Shown piece by piece: positions 7,642 through 15,243 of a stretch of DNA of 64,000 nucleotides. A program made the position numbers and the translations under genes. The notes under the pieces are model-generated. The model was not told the origin of the DNA. It saw nothing but the letters and a program-made list of their open reading frames with translations, and made no database searches. Source of the stretch: JAFGSI01 sp041287425 (GTDB taxonomy: Bacteria; Chloroflexota; Anaerolineae; Anaerolineales; Villigracilaceae); assembly GCA_041287425.1 (NCBI GenBank), contig JBEULG010000028.1, positions 55,923-119,922 of the forward strand, given 5' to 3'. The first letter of the stretch is position 1; every line of letters starts with the position of its first letter.

Positions 7642-8178
7642 ATGCCCCGCTTCGAACTCGATCTCGACCCTGTGGCCCACATTACCGCCGACGCTGTCGG
7701 CCAGCCTGGTCAGCGCGTGTTTTACCTGCAGGGGTGGCGCGCCGTTGACCCCCAGCCGGTGACCATCATTCTGGAAAAGATTCAGTTGCAGTCGCTGGCG
7801 GTGGGCGTGGAGCAGTTGTTGGCCGAAGTGACCCGTCAGCACCCGGAACTGACCGAGGCCCCCGCCGATTACGACGCAGAGAAAATGCGCATCCACCCGC
7901 CGGTCGATCCGCTCTTCCGGGCCGGCGAACTGGGCCTGGGCTACGACGCCGCCCGCGACCTGGTGGTCATCCTGGCGCGCGAGATTCTGGTCGAGGGCGA
8001 TGACCCCGAACAGGCAGCGGTGGTGCGCTTCTGGTGCACCCGCCCGCAAGTGCGGCGGATGGCCCATTGGGCCGCCGAGGTCATCAGCCGCGGCCGTCCC
8101 ATCTGCCCGCAGTGCGGCGAGCCAATCGAGCCGGAGGGCCATTTCTGTCCCAAGAAGAACGGGCATAAGAGAAAATAA
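7642..8178 (+). CDS. DUF3090 family protein
   Basis: 178 residues. The N-terminal part (PVAHITADAVGQPGQRVFYLQG ... LEKIQLQSLA) matches the DUF3090 family, and the C-terminus carries a four-cysteine zinc ribbon (CPQCGEPIEPEGHFC). In actinobacteria this family is found next to an SCO1664-like protein and an MSMEG_4193-type phosphomutase, near mshC of mycothiol synthesis (from memory). The same trio is present here. The biochemical role is unknown. Confidence 0.8.
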   Translation: MPRFELDLDPVAHITADAVGQPGQRVFYLQGWRAVDPQPVTIILEKIQLQSLAVGVEQLLAEVTRQHPELTEAPADYDAEKMRIHPPVDPLFRAGELGLGYDAARDLVVILAREILVEGDDPEQAAVVRFWCTRPQVRRMAHWAAEVISRGRPICPQCGEPIEPEGHFCPKKNGHKRK

Positions 8179-8206
8179 AGTCATCCGTCTTTGTCGTCAG
8201 GGCGCG

Positions 8207-8917
8207 GTGGAAAACTCTCTGGCAGCCATCTTGCAACAGGGGGAGATAGAACTCAAGGGCCAATTCTTGCCTGGCTCGAACTACACCTTTCTCGTCACGG
8301 TCAGATACGCGGGCAAAGAAATCCCGGCCGTGTACAAACCGGTGCGCGGCGAGCAGCCCTTGTGGGATTTTCCCGCCCATTCGCTGGCCGGCCGCGAGGC
8401 GGCGGCTTATCTGGTCAGTGAGGCGCTCGGCTTCGGTTTCGTCCCGCCGACCGTCCTGCGCGACGGTCCCTTCGGCCGCGGTTCGCTGCAACAATTCATT
8501 GACTACAATCCCCGTTATCATTACTTCACTTTCAGGCTGGCCGACCGTCAGCGCCTGCGGCCGGTGGCCCTTTTCGACCTGCTGGTCAACAACGCCGACC
8601 GCAAAGGCAGCCACCTGCTGATTCAGAAGCGCACGCGCCGTCTCTTTGCCATTGATCACGGCCTGTGCTTTCACGCCGAGGACAAACTGCGCACCGTCAT
8701 CTGGGATTTTGCCGGCGAACCCTTCCCCGCCGACCTGCTGACCGCGTTGCGAGAATTCCGCCGCGACTTCGATGGGCGGCACGCCGCCGCCCTGGCCGCC
8801 TACCTCCTGCCGGACGAAATCGCCGCCCTCGCCGCCCGTCTGGAGGCGCTCATCGCCCGGCCGGTTTTTCCCTTCCCGCCCCAAGACCGGCGCGCCTTTC
8901 CCTATCCGCCGCTGTGA
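8207..8917 (+). CDS. SCO1664 family kinase-fold protein
   Basis: 236 residues if the GTG at 8207 is used. That start is chosen because the family begins just before the LxxGExELxG segment; no ATG is available. It resembles the PI3/PI4-kinase-like SCO1664 family: a nucleotide-binding lysine in PAVYKP, the catalytic-loop-like LLVNNADRKGSHLL and the metal site FAIDHGLCF. It follows the DUF3090 gene by 28 bases. The substrate is unknown. Confidence 0.75.
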   Translation: MENSLAAILQQGEIELKGQFLPGSNYTFLVTVRYAGKEIPAVYKPVRGEQPLWDFPAHSLAGREAAAYLVSEALGFGFVPPTVLRDGPFGRGSLQQFIDYNPRYHYFTFRLADRQRLRPVALFDLLVNNADRKGSHLLIQKRTRRLFAIDHGLCFHAEDKLRTVIWDFAGEPFPADLLTALREFRRDFDGRHAAALAAYLLPDEIAALAARLEALIARPVFPFPPQDRRAFPYPPL

Positions 8918-8957
8918 GCGTTTACCGGCCGGAACAGGCCGCGCCGCGGTTTTATAG

Positions 8958-8963
8958 TACAAT
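8958..8963 (+). promoter_or_regulatory. -10 box close to the phosphatase start
   Basis: TACAAT ends 9 bases before the ATG at 8973, so the transcript would be nearly leaderless. Confidence 0.35.
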
Positions 8964-8972
8964 TCTCCCTCC

Positions 8973-9611
8973 ATGAACCAGACTGCTATTCATCACGTCG
9001 TCTTCCTGCGCCATGCCGAGTCGGTCGGCAACGCCGAGAACCGTTTCCAGGGGCATGCCGACTTCCCGCTGACCGAGCGCGGCCTGGCCCAGGCCCGCGC
9101 CCTGGCCGAACGCTGGCGGGCAGAGAGAGTCACCTTCGACCGCGCCATCGCCAGCCCGCTCCGGCGCGCCCGTCAGACGGCCGAAATCGTCTGCGCCGCC
9201 CTCGGCCTCCCGCTCACATTCGACCCCGGCTGGATGGAAATCAACAACGGCCGAATGGCCGGTCTGACCGCCGAGGAGGAAGAGCGCCTCTTTCCGCGCC
9301 CGGCCTTCGTGACCCCCTACACGCATTACGGGGAAACGGGCGAGAGTCGCTGGGAACTGTACCTGCGGGCGGGTGCCAACATCCAGCGGCTGGTCGATTC
9401 TCCGCCGGGGCGCATCCTGGTGGTGGCGCACGGCGGCATCCTCAACATGGCCATGTATGCCATGCTCAACATCCCTCTCCAGGCCAATTCCAGCGGGCCG
9501 CGTTTCCTGTTCCGCAACCTGGCCTTCGCCACCCTCGAATACCATGCCGAGCGCCACAACTGGTACCTGCTCGGCTTCGACGGCGGCGCGCCGGACGAGG
9601 AGGCAGAATGA
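8973..9611 (+). CDS. Histidine phosphatase family protein (phosphomutase-like)
   Basis: A 212-residue phosphoglycerate-mutase-superfamily enzyme. The catalytic motif is LRHAES (R13, H14), with SPLRRARQTAE and the second catalytic histidine in VVAHGGIL. It completes the DUF3090/SCO1664/phosphomutase trio. Its stop overlaps the start of the reductase gene by four bases. The substrate cannot be predicted. Confidence 0.85.
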   Translation: MNQTAIHHVVFLRHAESVGNAENRFQGHADFPLTERGLAQARALAERWRAERVTFDRAIASPLRRARQTAEIVCAALGLPLTFDPGWMEINNGRMAGLTAEEEERLFPRPAFVTPYTHYGETGESRWELYLRAGANIQRLVDSPPGRILVVAHGGILNMAMYAMLNIPLQANSSGPRFLFRNLAFATLEYHAERHNWYLLGFDGGAPDEEAE

Positions 9612-10681
9612 CCCCCCTGCGCGTGCTGACCTTCGGCGCCGGCGCCATCGGCACCTACATCGGGGGCTCGCTGGCCCTGGCTGGCCATCGGGTCGTCTTC
9701 GTCGAACAGCCCCAGGCGGTGGAGGAACTGCGCCGGCGCGGTCTGCGGCTCGACCTGAGCGCCGCCCGCCGGGCTGCGGCTGGCCAGCCGCCGGCGGTCT
9801 ACTCGCCCTCCTCGGCAGCCTTCTTTCCGACCCTGGCCGAAGCCCTGGAACACGGCCCCTTCGACATCGCCATCTACGCCCTCAAGTCTTTCGACACCGC
9901 CGCTTTCCTCGCCTCGCTCGGCGGCCTGGGCGCGGCTCTCCCGCCCCTCCTGTGTCTCTCGAACGGCGTGGACAACGAAGCGGACCTGGCAGCCGTCCTC
10001 GGCCCGGAGCGGGTCATCGCCGGGACGGTCACCTCGTCGGTGGGTCGCCGCGCCGTGGGCGACATTGTCCTCGAGCGGCTGCGCGGCGTGGGGGTGGCGC
10101 GCCCCGCCCCTGGCTGCGAAATCCAGGCCGAGAGTCTGGTCGCCGCCCTCCACAAAGCCGGTCTGAACGCCCGGCTGTTCCCCTCCGCCGCCGAGATGAA
10201 GTGGTCGAAGATGCTCACCAACCTGCCGGCCAACGCCACCGCCGCCATCTTGAGCCTGACGCCCGCCGAGGTCTTCGCTCATCCGGGCCTGTTCCGCCTG
10301 GAAATGGCGATGCTGGGCGAGGCCCTGGCCGTGATGCGGGCGCTGGGCATGCGGGTCATTGACCTGCCCGGCGTGCCGGTGCGGGCGCTGGCGCTGGGGA
10401 CGCGCCTGCCGGAGGCCATCGCCCGGCCGCTGATGCGCAAAGCCGTCGGCGGCGGGCGCGGCGGCAAGATGCCCTCTTTCCACATCGACCTGCACTCCGG
10501 GCGCGGCCGCTCGGAGGTCGAGTGGTTGAACGGAGCGGTCGTCCGCTACGGCGAGCAGGCCGGCGTCCAGACGCCGGTTAACCGGCTGCTCACCGAGACC
10601 CTCCTGGCCCTGACCCGCGGCGAACAGCCGCTCGAAACCTATGCCCGCCAGCCGCAAAAACTCCTGGCTCTGGCGGGCTGA
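9608..10681 (+). CDS. Ketopantoate reductase-like (ApbA/PanE) protein
   Basis: 357 residues. The N-terminal Rossmann motif is G-A-G-A-I-G-T-Y-I-G, then a conserved ALKSFD segment and the C-terminal helical domain with KMLTNLPAN, which aligns with the catalytic K-x4-N region. The family reduces 2-dehydropantoate to pantoate with NADPH, but many members act on other substrates. There are no pantothenate genes nearby. The start overlaps the upstream stop (ATGA). Confidence 0.75.
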   Translation: MTPLRVLTFGAGAIGTYIGGSLALAGHRVVFVEQPQAVEELRRRGLRLDLSAARRAAAGQPPAVYSPSSAAFFPTLAEALEHGPFDIAIYALKSFDTAAFLASLGGLGAALPPLLCLSNGVDNEADLAAVLGPERVIAGTVTSSVGRRAVGDIVLERLRGVGVARPAPGCEIQAESLVAALHKAGLNARLFPSAAEMKWSKMLTNLPANATAAILSLTPAEVFAHPGLFRLEMAMLGEALAVMRALGMRVIDLPGVPVRALALGTRLPEAIARPLMRKAVGGGRGGKMPSFHIDLHSGRGRSEVEWLNGAVVRYGEQAGVQTPVNRLLTETLLALTRGEQPLETYARQPQKLLALAG

Positions 10682-10702
10682 CCTCGTTGGTTCGGATGCC
10701 CT

Positions 10703-12412
10703 ATGAATGCCAAGATTCAACTCGTCTCGCCGAGCGATACGGTCGAGGTGCATTTGCCCGACGGCCGCACCCTGGCCGGCCCGCGCGGCGCCAGCGCAGC
10801 CGACTTCCTGCGCCCCATCGAGGCCGAATTGCCCGGCCCGCTGATGGGCGCGGTGGTCAACAACGTGCTGCACGAATTGACCTACCCCATCACCATGGAG
10901 TCGAACATCGCCCCGGTCACCATGGCCGACGCCGACGGGGCGCGCATCTACCGCCGCTCGCTGACCTTCCTGCTCGAAACAGCCTTCGCCGCCCTCTTCC
11001 CCGGCGGCGGCGTGCTGATCATCGACCACTCCATCACCAGCGGCGGCTACTATTGCCATCTCAACGGCCGTCCGCCCCTCGACCGGCACGAATTGCACCG
11101 CCTGGAAGCCGAAATGCAACGCCTGGTCGAGGCCGACCTGCCCTTCGAACGGCGCGAAATGCCGCTCGAAGAGGCCATCTCTTACTTCGAGCGCGAGAAC
11201 TACCCCGACAAAGTACGTCTCTTGCGCCACCGCCGCAAACCCTACGTCACCCTCTACAATCTGAACGGCCATGTGGACTACCACCACGGCTACATGGTGC
11301 CTTCCACCGGTTACCTCAAGTGGTTTTCCCTGCTGCCGGCCGAGAGCGGGTTTACGCTGCGCTTCCCGCGCCGCCGCAGCCCGACCAGCCTCTCGCCGCT
11401 CCAGGATTACCCCAAACTGCTGGCCGCCTTCCGCCTCTACGGCGACTGGCTCGAACGCCTCGGCATTGACAACGTCGGGGCGCTGAACGACGCCATCCAG
11501 GCCGGCCGCAGCCGCGAGGTCATCCTCGTCTCCGAGGCGCTCCACGAACAGCACATCGCCGACATCGCCCGTCAGATCGCCGGCCGCCGCCAGGACGCCC
11601 GCATCGTACTCATCTCCGGGCCGTCTTCCTCGGGCAAGACCACCTTTTCCCGCCGCCTGGCCGTCCAGTTGCTGGCGCTCGGCCTCTCGCCCTTTGCCCT
11701 CGAACTGGACAACTTTTTCGTCGACCGCGAGCAGACTCCCCTCGACGAGCAAGGTCAGTATGATTTCGAGGCCCTCGAGGCAATCGACCTGGACCTGCTG
11801 GCCGCCACGCTGCAGCGCTTGCTGGCGGGGGAGGCGGTGGCGATCCCGCACTACAACTTCAAGAGCGGCAAACGCGAGCCGGGCGAGACCGTCCAGTTGA
11901 GCCGCGACCATCTCATCATCCTGGAAGGAATCCACGGCTTGAACCCGCGCCTGCTGCCCGATTCGTTGGCCGGGCGCGCCTTCCGCATCTACGGTGCGGC
12001 GCTGACGCAACTGAACCTCGACCGTCACAACCGCGTCTCGACCACCGACACGCGTCTCATCCGCCGCATCGTGCGCGACGCCCGCGAACGCGGCTACACC
12101 GCCCAGGAAACCATCCGCCGCTGGGAATCGGTCCAACGCGGCGAGGAACGGCACATCTTCCCCTACCAGGAGAACGCCGATGTGATGTTCAATTCGGCCC
12201 TGGTGTACGAACTGGCCGCCCTGCAGCCGCTGGCCGAACCGCTCTTGCGCCAGGTCTCGTATGGGACGCCCGAACACATCGAGGCCAAGCGCCTGCTGGC
12301 CTTCCTGGAGTGGTTCCTGCCGGTCGAGACCAGCCTGATTCCCGACAATTCCATCCTGCGCGAATTCGTCGGCGGCTCGATTCTGAAAGATTTCAAAATC
12401 TGGAAAGTATGA
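10703..12412 (+). CDS. Composite nucleoside (uridine) kinase with ThrRS-like N-terminus
   Basis: 569 residues. Residues ~1-75 resemble a TGS domain and ~75-230 resemble the second additional domain of threonyl-tRNA synthetase (DHSITSGGYYC where synthetases have HxxxH). Residues ~290-500 are a uridine-kinase P-loop domain: GPSSSGKTTFS, the LDNFF segment and ILEGIHGLNP. The family is usually annotated as nucleoside kinase. The role of the synthetase-like part is unknown. The mntP gene overlaps its stop by ATGA. Confidence 0.85.
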   Translation: MNAKIQLVSPSDTVEVHLPDGRTLAGPRGASAADFLRPIEAELPGPLMGAVVNNVLHELTYPITMESNIAPVTMADADGARIYRRSLTFLLETAFAALFPGGGVLIIDHSITSGGYYCHLNGRPPLDRHELHRLEAEMQRLVEADLPFERREMPLEEAISYFERENYPDKVRLLRHRRKPYVTLYNLNGHVDYHHGYMVPSTGYLKWFSLLPAESGFTLRFPRRRSPTSLSPLQDYPKLLAAFRLYGDWLERLGIDNVGALNDAIQAGRSREVILVSEALHEQHIADIARQIAGRRQDARIVLISGPSSSGKTTFSRRLAVQLLALGLSPFALELDNFFVDREQTPLDEQGQYDFEALEAIDLDLLAATLQRLLAGEAVAIPHYNFKSGKREPGETVQLSRDHLIILEGIHGLNPRLLPDSLAGRAFRIYGAALTQLNLDRHNRVSTTDTRLIRRIVRDARERGYTAQETIRRWESVQRGEERHIFPYQENADVMFNSALVYELAALQPLAEPLLRQVSYGTPEHIEAKRLLAFLEWFLPVETSLIPDNSILREFVGGSILKDFKIWKV

Positions 12413-12969
12413 GTTTCATCGAGGTTCTGCTCATCGCCCTCAGCATGGCCATGGACGCCTTCGCCGTTTGCCTCGGCGCCGGGACGACCGGCCAGGCCAA
12501 CGGTCCCCGGCCGACCTTTCGGCTGGCGTTCCATTTCGGCCTTTTTCAATTCCTGATGCCGCTGATCGGCTGGTTCGCCGGAATCACCATCGAGCGTTAC
12601 ATTGCCTCTTATGACCACTGGATTGCCTTTGGTCTGCTGGCCTTCGTGGGAGGGCGCATGATTCGCTCCGGCCTGGACCCCAACGGCGAACACGACCATC
12701 TCGATCCGTCGCGCGGCTGGACGCTGGTCATGCTCTCGATCGCCGTCAGCATCGACGCCCTGGCCATCGGCCTCAGCCTGGGGCTGATCGGCGTGGCCAT
12801 CTGGTATCCGGCCATCGTCATCGGCCTGGTGACCGGCCTGATGTCCTGGCTCGGTTTGCGGCTGGGAGGCGGCTTGGGCAAGAAGTTCGGCAAGCGCATG
12901 GAAATCGTGGGCGGCCTGGTGCTGATCGGCATCGGCATCCGCATCGTGATCGCCCATTTATTGACCTGA
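12409..12969 (+). CDS. mntP: MntP-type manganese efflux pump
   Basis: 186 residues with six hydrophobic helices in two repeats. Each repeat holds a conserved acidic motif (ALSMAMDAFAV and AIAVSIDALAIGLS), the MntP pattern. The ATG at 12409 overlaps the kinase stop (ATGA). This leaves no room for the yybP-ykoY manganese riboswitch that controls mntP in many bacteria. Confidence 0.9.
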   Translation: MSFIEVLLIALSMAMDAFAVCLGAGTTGQANGPRPTFRLAFHFGLFQFLMPLIGWFAGITIERYIASYDHWIAFGLLAFVGGRMIRSGLDPNGEHDHLDPSRGWTLVMLSIAVSIDALAIGLSLGLIGVAIWYPAIVIGLVTGLMSWLGLRLGGGLGKKFGKRMEIVGGLVLIGIGIRIVIAHLLT

Positions 12970-12992
12970 ACCTGCAGCGAGGAGAGTGTCTT

Positions 12993-13478
12993 ATGGAAAC
13001 CCTGGAAGCCATCCGCAAGCGGCGCAGCATCCGCAAATACAAACCCGACCCGATTCCGCGCCAGCACCTGGAGACCATCGTCGACGCCGGGCGGCTGGCG
13101 GCCACCGGCAGCAACCGTCAGCCGTGGGATTTCATCGTCGTCCAGGAACGGGCGACCATCGCCCGATTCAAATCGGCCGGCGGGTGGATCGAATCGGCGC
13201 CGGCCGTCATCGCGGTGGTGCTCGACCCGTCCTCGCGCTGGTGGGTGGAGGACGGCGCGGCCGCCATCGAGAACATGCTGCTGGCCTGCACCGCCCTGGG
13301 CTATGGTTCCTGCTGGGTGGAAGGCGATGCCCTGCCGCGCGAAGAGGAGTTCAAGCGCCTGCTGGGAGTGCCGCCCGAAAAGCGCCTGATGGCGCTGGTG
13401 CCGGTCGGCGTGCCAGACGAAAGCCCGACGCGGGAAAAGAAACCTCTCGAGCAGGTGATTCACTGGGAGAAGTATTGA
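12993..13478 (+). CDS. Nitroreductase family protein
   Basis: 161 residues, a short FMN-dependent nitroreductase-like enzyme. The N-terminus IRKRRSIRKYKPDPI is the FMN-binding signature; AATGSNRQPWDFIVV and GYGSCWVEGD are further conserved FMN contacts. GAGGAG precedes the ATG. It ends the plus-strand run; the next 180 bases are repeat DNA. Confidence 0.85.
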   Translation: METLEAIRKRRSIRKYKPDPIPRQHLETIVDAGRLAATGSNRQPWDFIVVQERATIARFKSAGGWIESAPAVIAVVLDPSSRWWVEDGAAAIENMLLACTALGYGSCWVEGDALPREEEFKRLLGVPPEKRLMALVPVGVPDESPTREKKPLEQVIHWEKY

Positions 13479-13520
13479 TTAGGTGACAAAAACACAAGGC
13501 TCATCTATCCAAAGAGTGAG

Positions 13521-13637
13521 CGTGGTTGCGAGGGCCGGTGCTCTCCCGGCCCGAAGCAATCCCCCTCGTGGTTTTCTACGTGCAAAAGACAGGAGACTGC
13601 TTCGTCGGGCAAAAGGCGCCCTCCTCGCAGCGACACG
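13521..13637. repeat. Imperfect long inverted repeat element
   Basis: Two related ~44-base units face each other: CGTGGTTGCGAGGGCC...CCGAAGCAATCCC (13521 onward) and GAGACTGCTTCGTC...CTCCTCGCAGCGACACG (to 13637). The reverse complement of the right unit matches the left at both ends. The whole can fold into a long hairpin. It resembles small dispersed elements found between genes in many genomes. It fills the 13479-13660 gap; no gene is seen there. Confidence 0.5.
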
Positions 13638-13660
13638 GTTTACTTATGTAGGTGTATTCC

Positions 13661-14551
13661 CTATCGGTCGGAGAGTTGGCAGTCGAGAATTCTCTTCTCT
13701 GCCAATTGTACATATTTTTCGTCCACTTCGTAGCCGACGTAATGGCGCCCGGAGCGGAGGGCGGCGAGAGCCGTCTGCCCGCTGCCCATGAAGGGGTCGA
13801 GGACGACCTCGCCAGCAAAAGTATAGAGTTGAATCAACCGCCGCGGCAACTCGACCGGGAACGGCGCCGGGTGCCCGACCTTGCGCGCCGGTTCGGCGGG
13901 AAACGTCCAGACGGACTTGTTGTACTCGAGGAATTCCTGACGGCTAATCGTGCTGGCGCGGCGCTGCGGATTGGCGCGCTTGAAAGTCTGCTTGCTGAAG
14001 ACCAGGATGTACTCGTGCACGTCGCGCAGGGTGGGATTGGAGGCCGATTGCCACGACCCCCAGGCGGTGGACGGGGAGGCGCTGGCGGCCTTGTTCCAGA
14101 TGATTTCGCCGCGCATCAAAAAGCCCAGGCGGACGGCCTGTTCGGCGACGTAGGCATGCAGGGGGATATACGGCTTGCGCCCCAGGTTGGCGAGGTTGAT
14201 GGCCATCCGTCCCCCCGGCACAAGGACGCGCCAGGTCTCCTTCCAGACGCGCTCCAGGAAGGCCAGGTACTCGCCCAGCGAGAGGTCGGCGTCGTAGTCC
14301 TTGCCGACGTTGTAGGGCGGCGAGGTGACCATGAGATGGACGCTGCAATCGGGCAGTTCGGTCATCGTCTCGGCGGAGCGGCAGAAGATGCGGTCGAGGC
14401 AACCGGAGGGGAGGGGGTTCTCGCAGTAGGGGGCGTCCTGCTCCTGCGGCTGGTCGGCGTAGAGGCGGCTGTTGTAGAACGGCGTCGCGTCGTGTCCGAC
14501 CCGGCCGGGGGAGCCGAAGGAGGAGGTGGAGGTGGTTTTTCGCTTGGGCAT
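13661..14551 (-). CDS. DNA methyltransferase, beta-class (TSPPY type)
   Basis: 296 residues. Catalytic motif T-S-P-P-Y-N (residues 76-81) is followed near the C-terminus by the SAM motif LDPFMGSGQT (251-260). SPPY suggests N4-cytosine, or possibly N6-adenine, methylation. RPCxxF-type substitutions and other specificity clues are not clear. There is no adjacent endonuclease. It is downstream of nurA and the HAS-barrel gene on the same strand, so it may be transcribed with them. Confidence 0.85.
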   Translation of the reverse strand: MPKRKTTSTSSFGSPGRVGHDATPFYNSRLYADQPQEQDAPYCENPLPSGCLDRIFCRSAETMTELPDCSVHLMVTSPPYNVGKDYDADLSLGEYLAFLERVWKETWRVLVPGGRMAINLANLGRKPYIPLHAYVAEQAVRLGFLMRGEIIWNKAASASPSTAWGSWQSASNPTLRDVHEYILVFSKQTFKRANPQRRASTISRQEFLEYNKSVWTFPAEPARKVGHPAPFPVELPRRLIQLYTFAGEVVLDPFMGSGQTALAALRSGRHYVGYEVDEKYVQLAEKRILDCQLSDR

Positions 14552-14569
14552 GCTAGTTCATATTTTCAT

Positions 14570-14655
14570 AACACGAAGGACGCCACGAACCCACGAAGGA
14601 ACACCAAGATACTTCGTGACCTTTGTGCTAACCTTCGTGCCCTTTGTGTTTAAAC
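14570..14655. repeat. CTTCGTG-type dispersed repeat, copy 1
   Basis: An AT-richer block of inverted CACGAAGG/CCTTCGTG units: ACACGAAGG and CCACGAAGG on the left, ACTTCGTGACC, ACCTTCGTGCC and TTTGTGTTTAAACC on the right. The right half resembles 53718-53763. It overlaps the stop of the HAS-barrel gene. Confidence 0.5.
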
Positions 14656-15243
14656 CACCTCCCCCAGCGCGCCCAGCACGGACATGAGAGTCGGATAATC
14701 ATCGCGCAAGAGGGTAATCAGTTCCTGGATTGCGGCCTCGACCCATTTTTCGTCCTTCGTCTGCTGCTTCACCTGCAGGAGATGCGCCGCCAGCACCTCG
14801 CCGATGGGCGTCTCCTCCGCCCGCAGCAGGTGACGGAAGTAGCCGAAGCGCCCGGCGGTGACGAAGCGGGTCAGTTCGGCCGCCGTGCAGAGGTAGATGA
14901 CATCCAGGCTGAGCGGCGGACGCGGCGGCAGCAGATGATAGATTTTGCCGTCCTGTTCGTAGCCGACCGTCAGCACGCTCATCTCGACCGGCACGATGCG
15001 CCGCTCGCGGTTGTCGTGCATGACCTCCGGCGTGATGTTGTCGGCGGTGACCAGTTGGCGCACCAGGCCGTCATCCTCGATGTGGATGTCGGTGATGAGG
15101 CCATAGACGGCGTATCCGCCCTCCAGCGGGGCGCGGACGAGCGCGCCCAGGGCGGGGGCTTCCAGTTGCGCCACCGAGCAGCCGGCCACGAAGCCGGTCG
15201 TGCCGGAGCGCAGAAGATGTCCGATGCGGAGGGTGTCTGTCAT
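14650..15243 (-). CDS. Stand-alone HAS-barrel domain protein
   Basis: 197 residues from the ATG at 15243, which overlaps the nurA stop (ATGA). The N-terminal ~70 residues (GTTGFVAGCSVAQLEAP...LVRAPLEGGYAVYGLITDI) look like the HAS barrel that forms the N-terminus of HerA helicases and ATP synthases. No ATPase domain follows; the rest is helical. It is translationally coupled to NurA, so it may be an adaptor for NurA or HerA in DNA end processing. The fold assignment is by pattern only. Confidence 0.65.
   Translation of the reverse strand: MTDTLRIGHLLRSGTTGFVAGCSVAQLEAPALGALVRAPLEGGYAVYGLITDIHIEDDGLVRQLVTADNITPEVMHDNRERRIVPVEMSVLTVGYEQDGKIYHLLPPRPPLSLDVIYLCTAAELTRFVTAGRFGYFRHLLRAEETPIGEVLAAHLLQVKQQTKDEKWVEAAIQELITLLRDDYPTLMSVLGALGEVV

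Noticed and set aside
9326..12277. A 983-codon open frame on the minus strand
   Set aside because: It runs antisense to the phosphatase, reductase and nucleoside kinase genes, which have clear family motifs. Long antisense frames are expected at this G+C; the translation is low-complexity (Arg/Gly/Ala/Gln-rich) with no domain.
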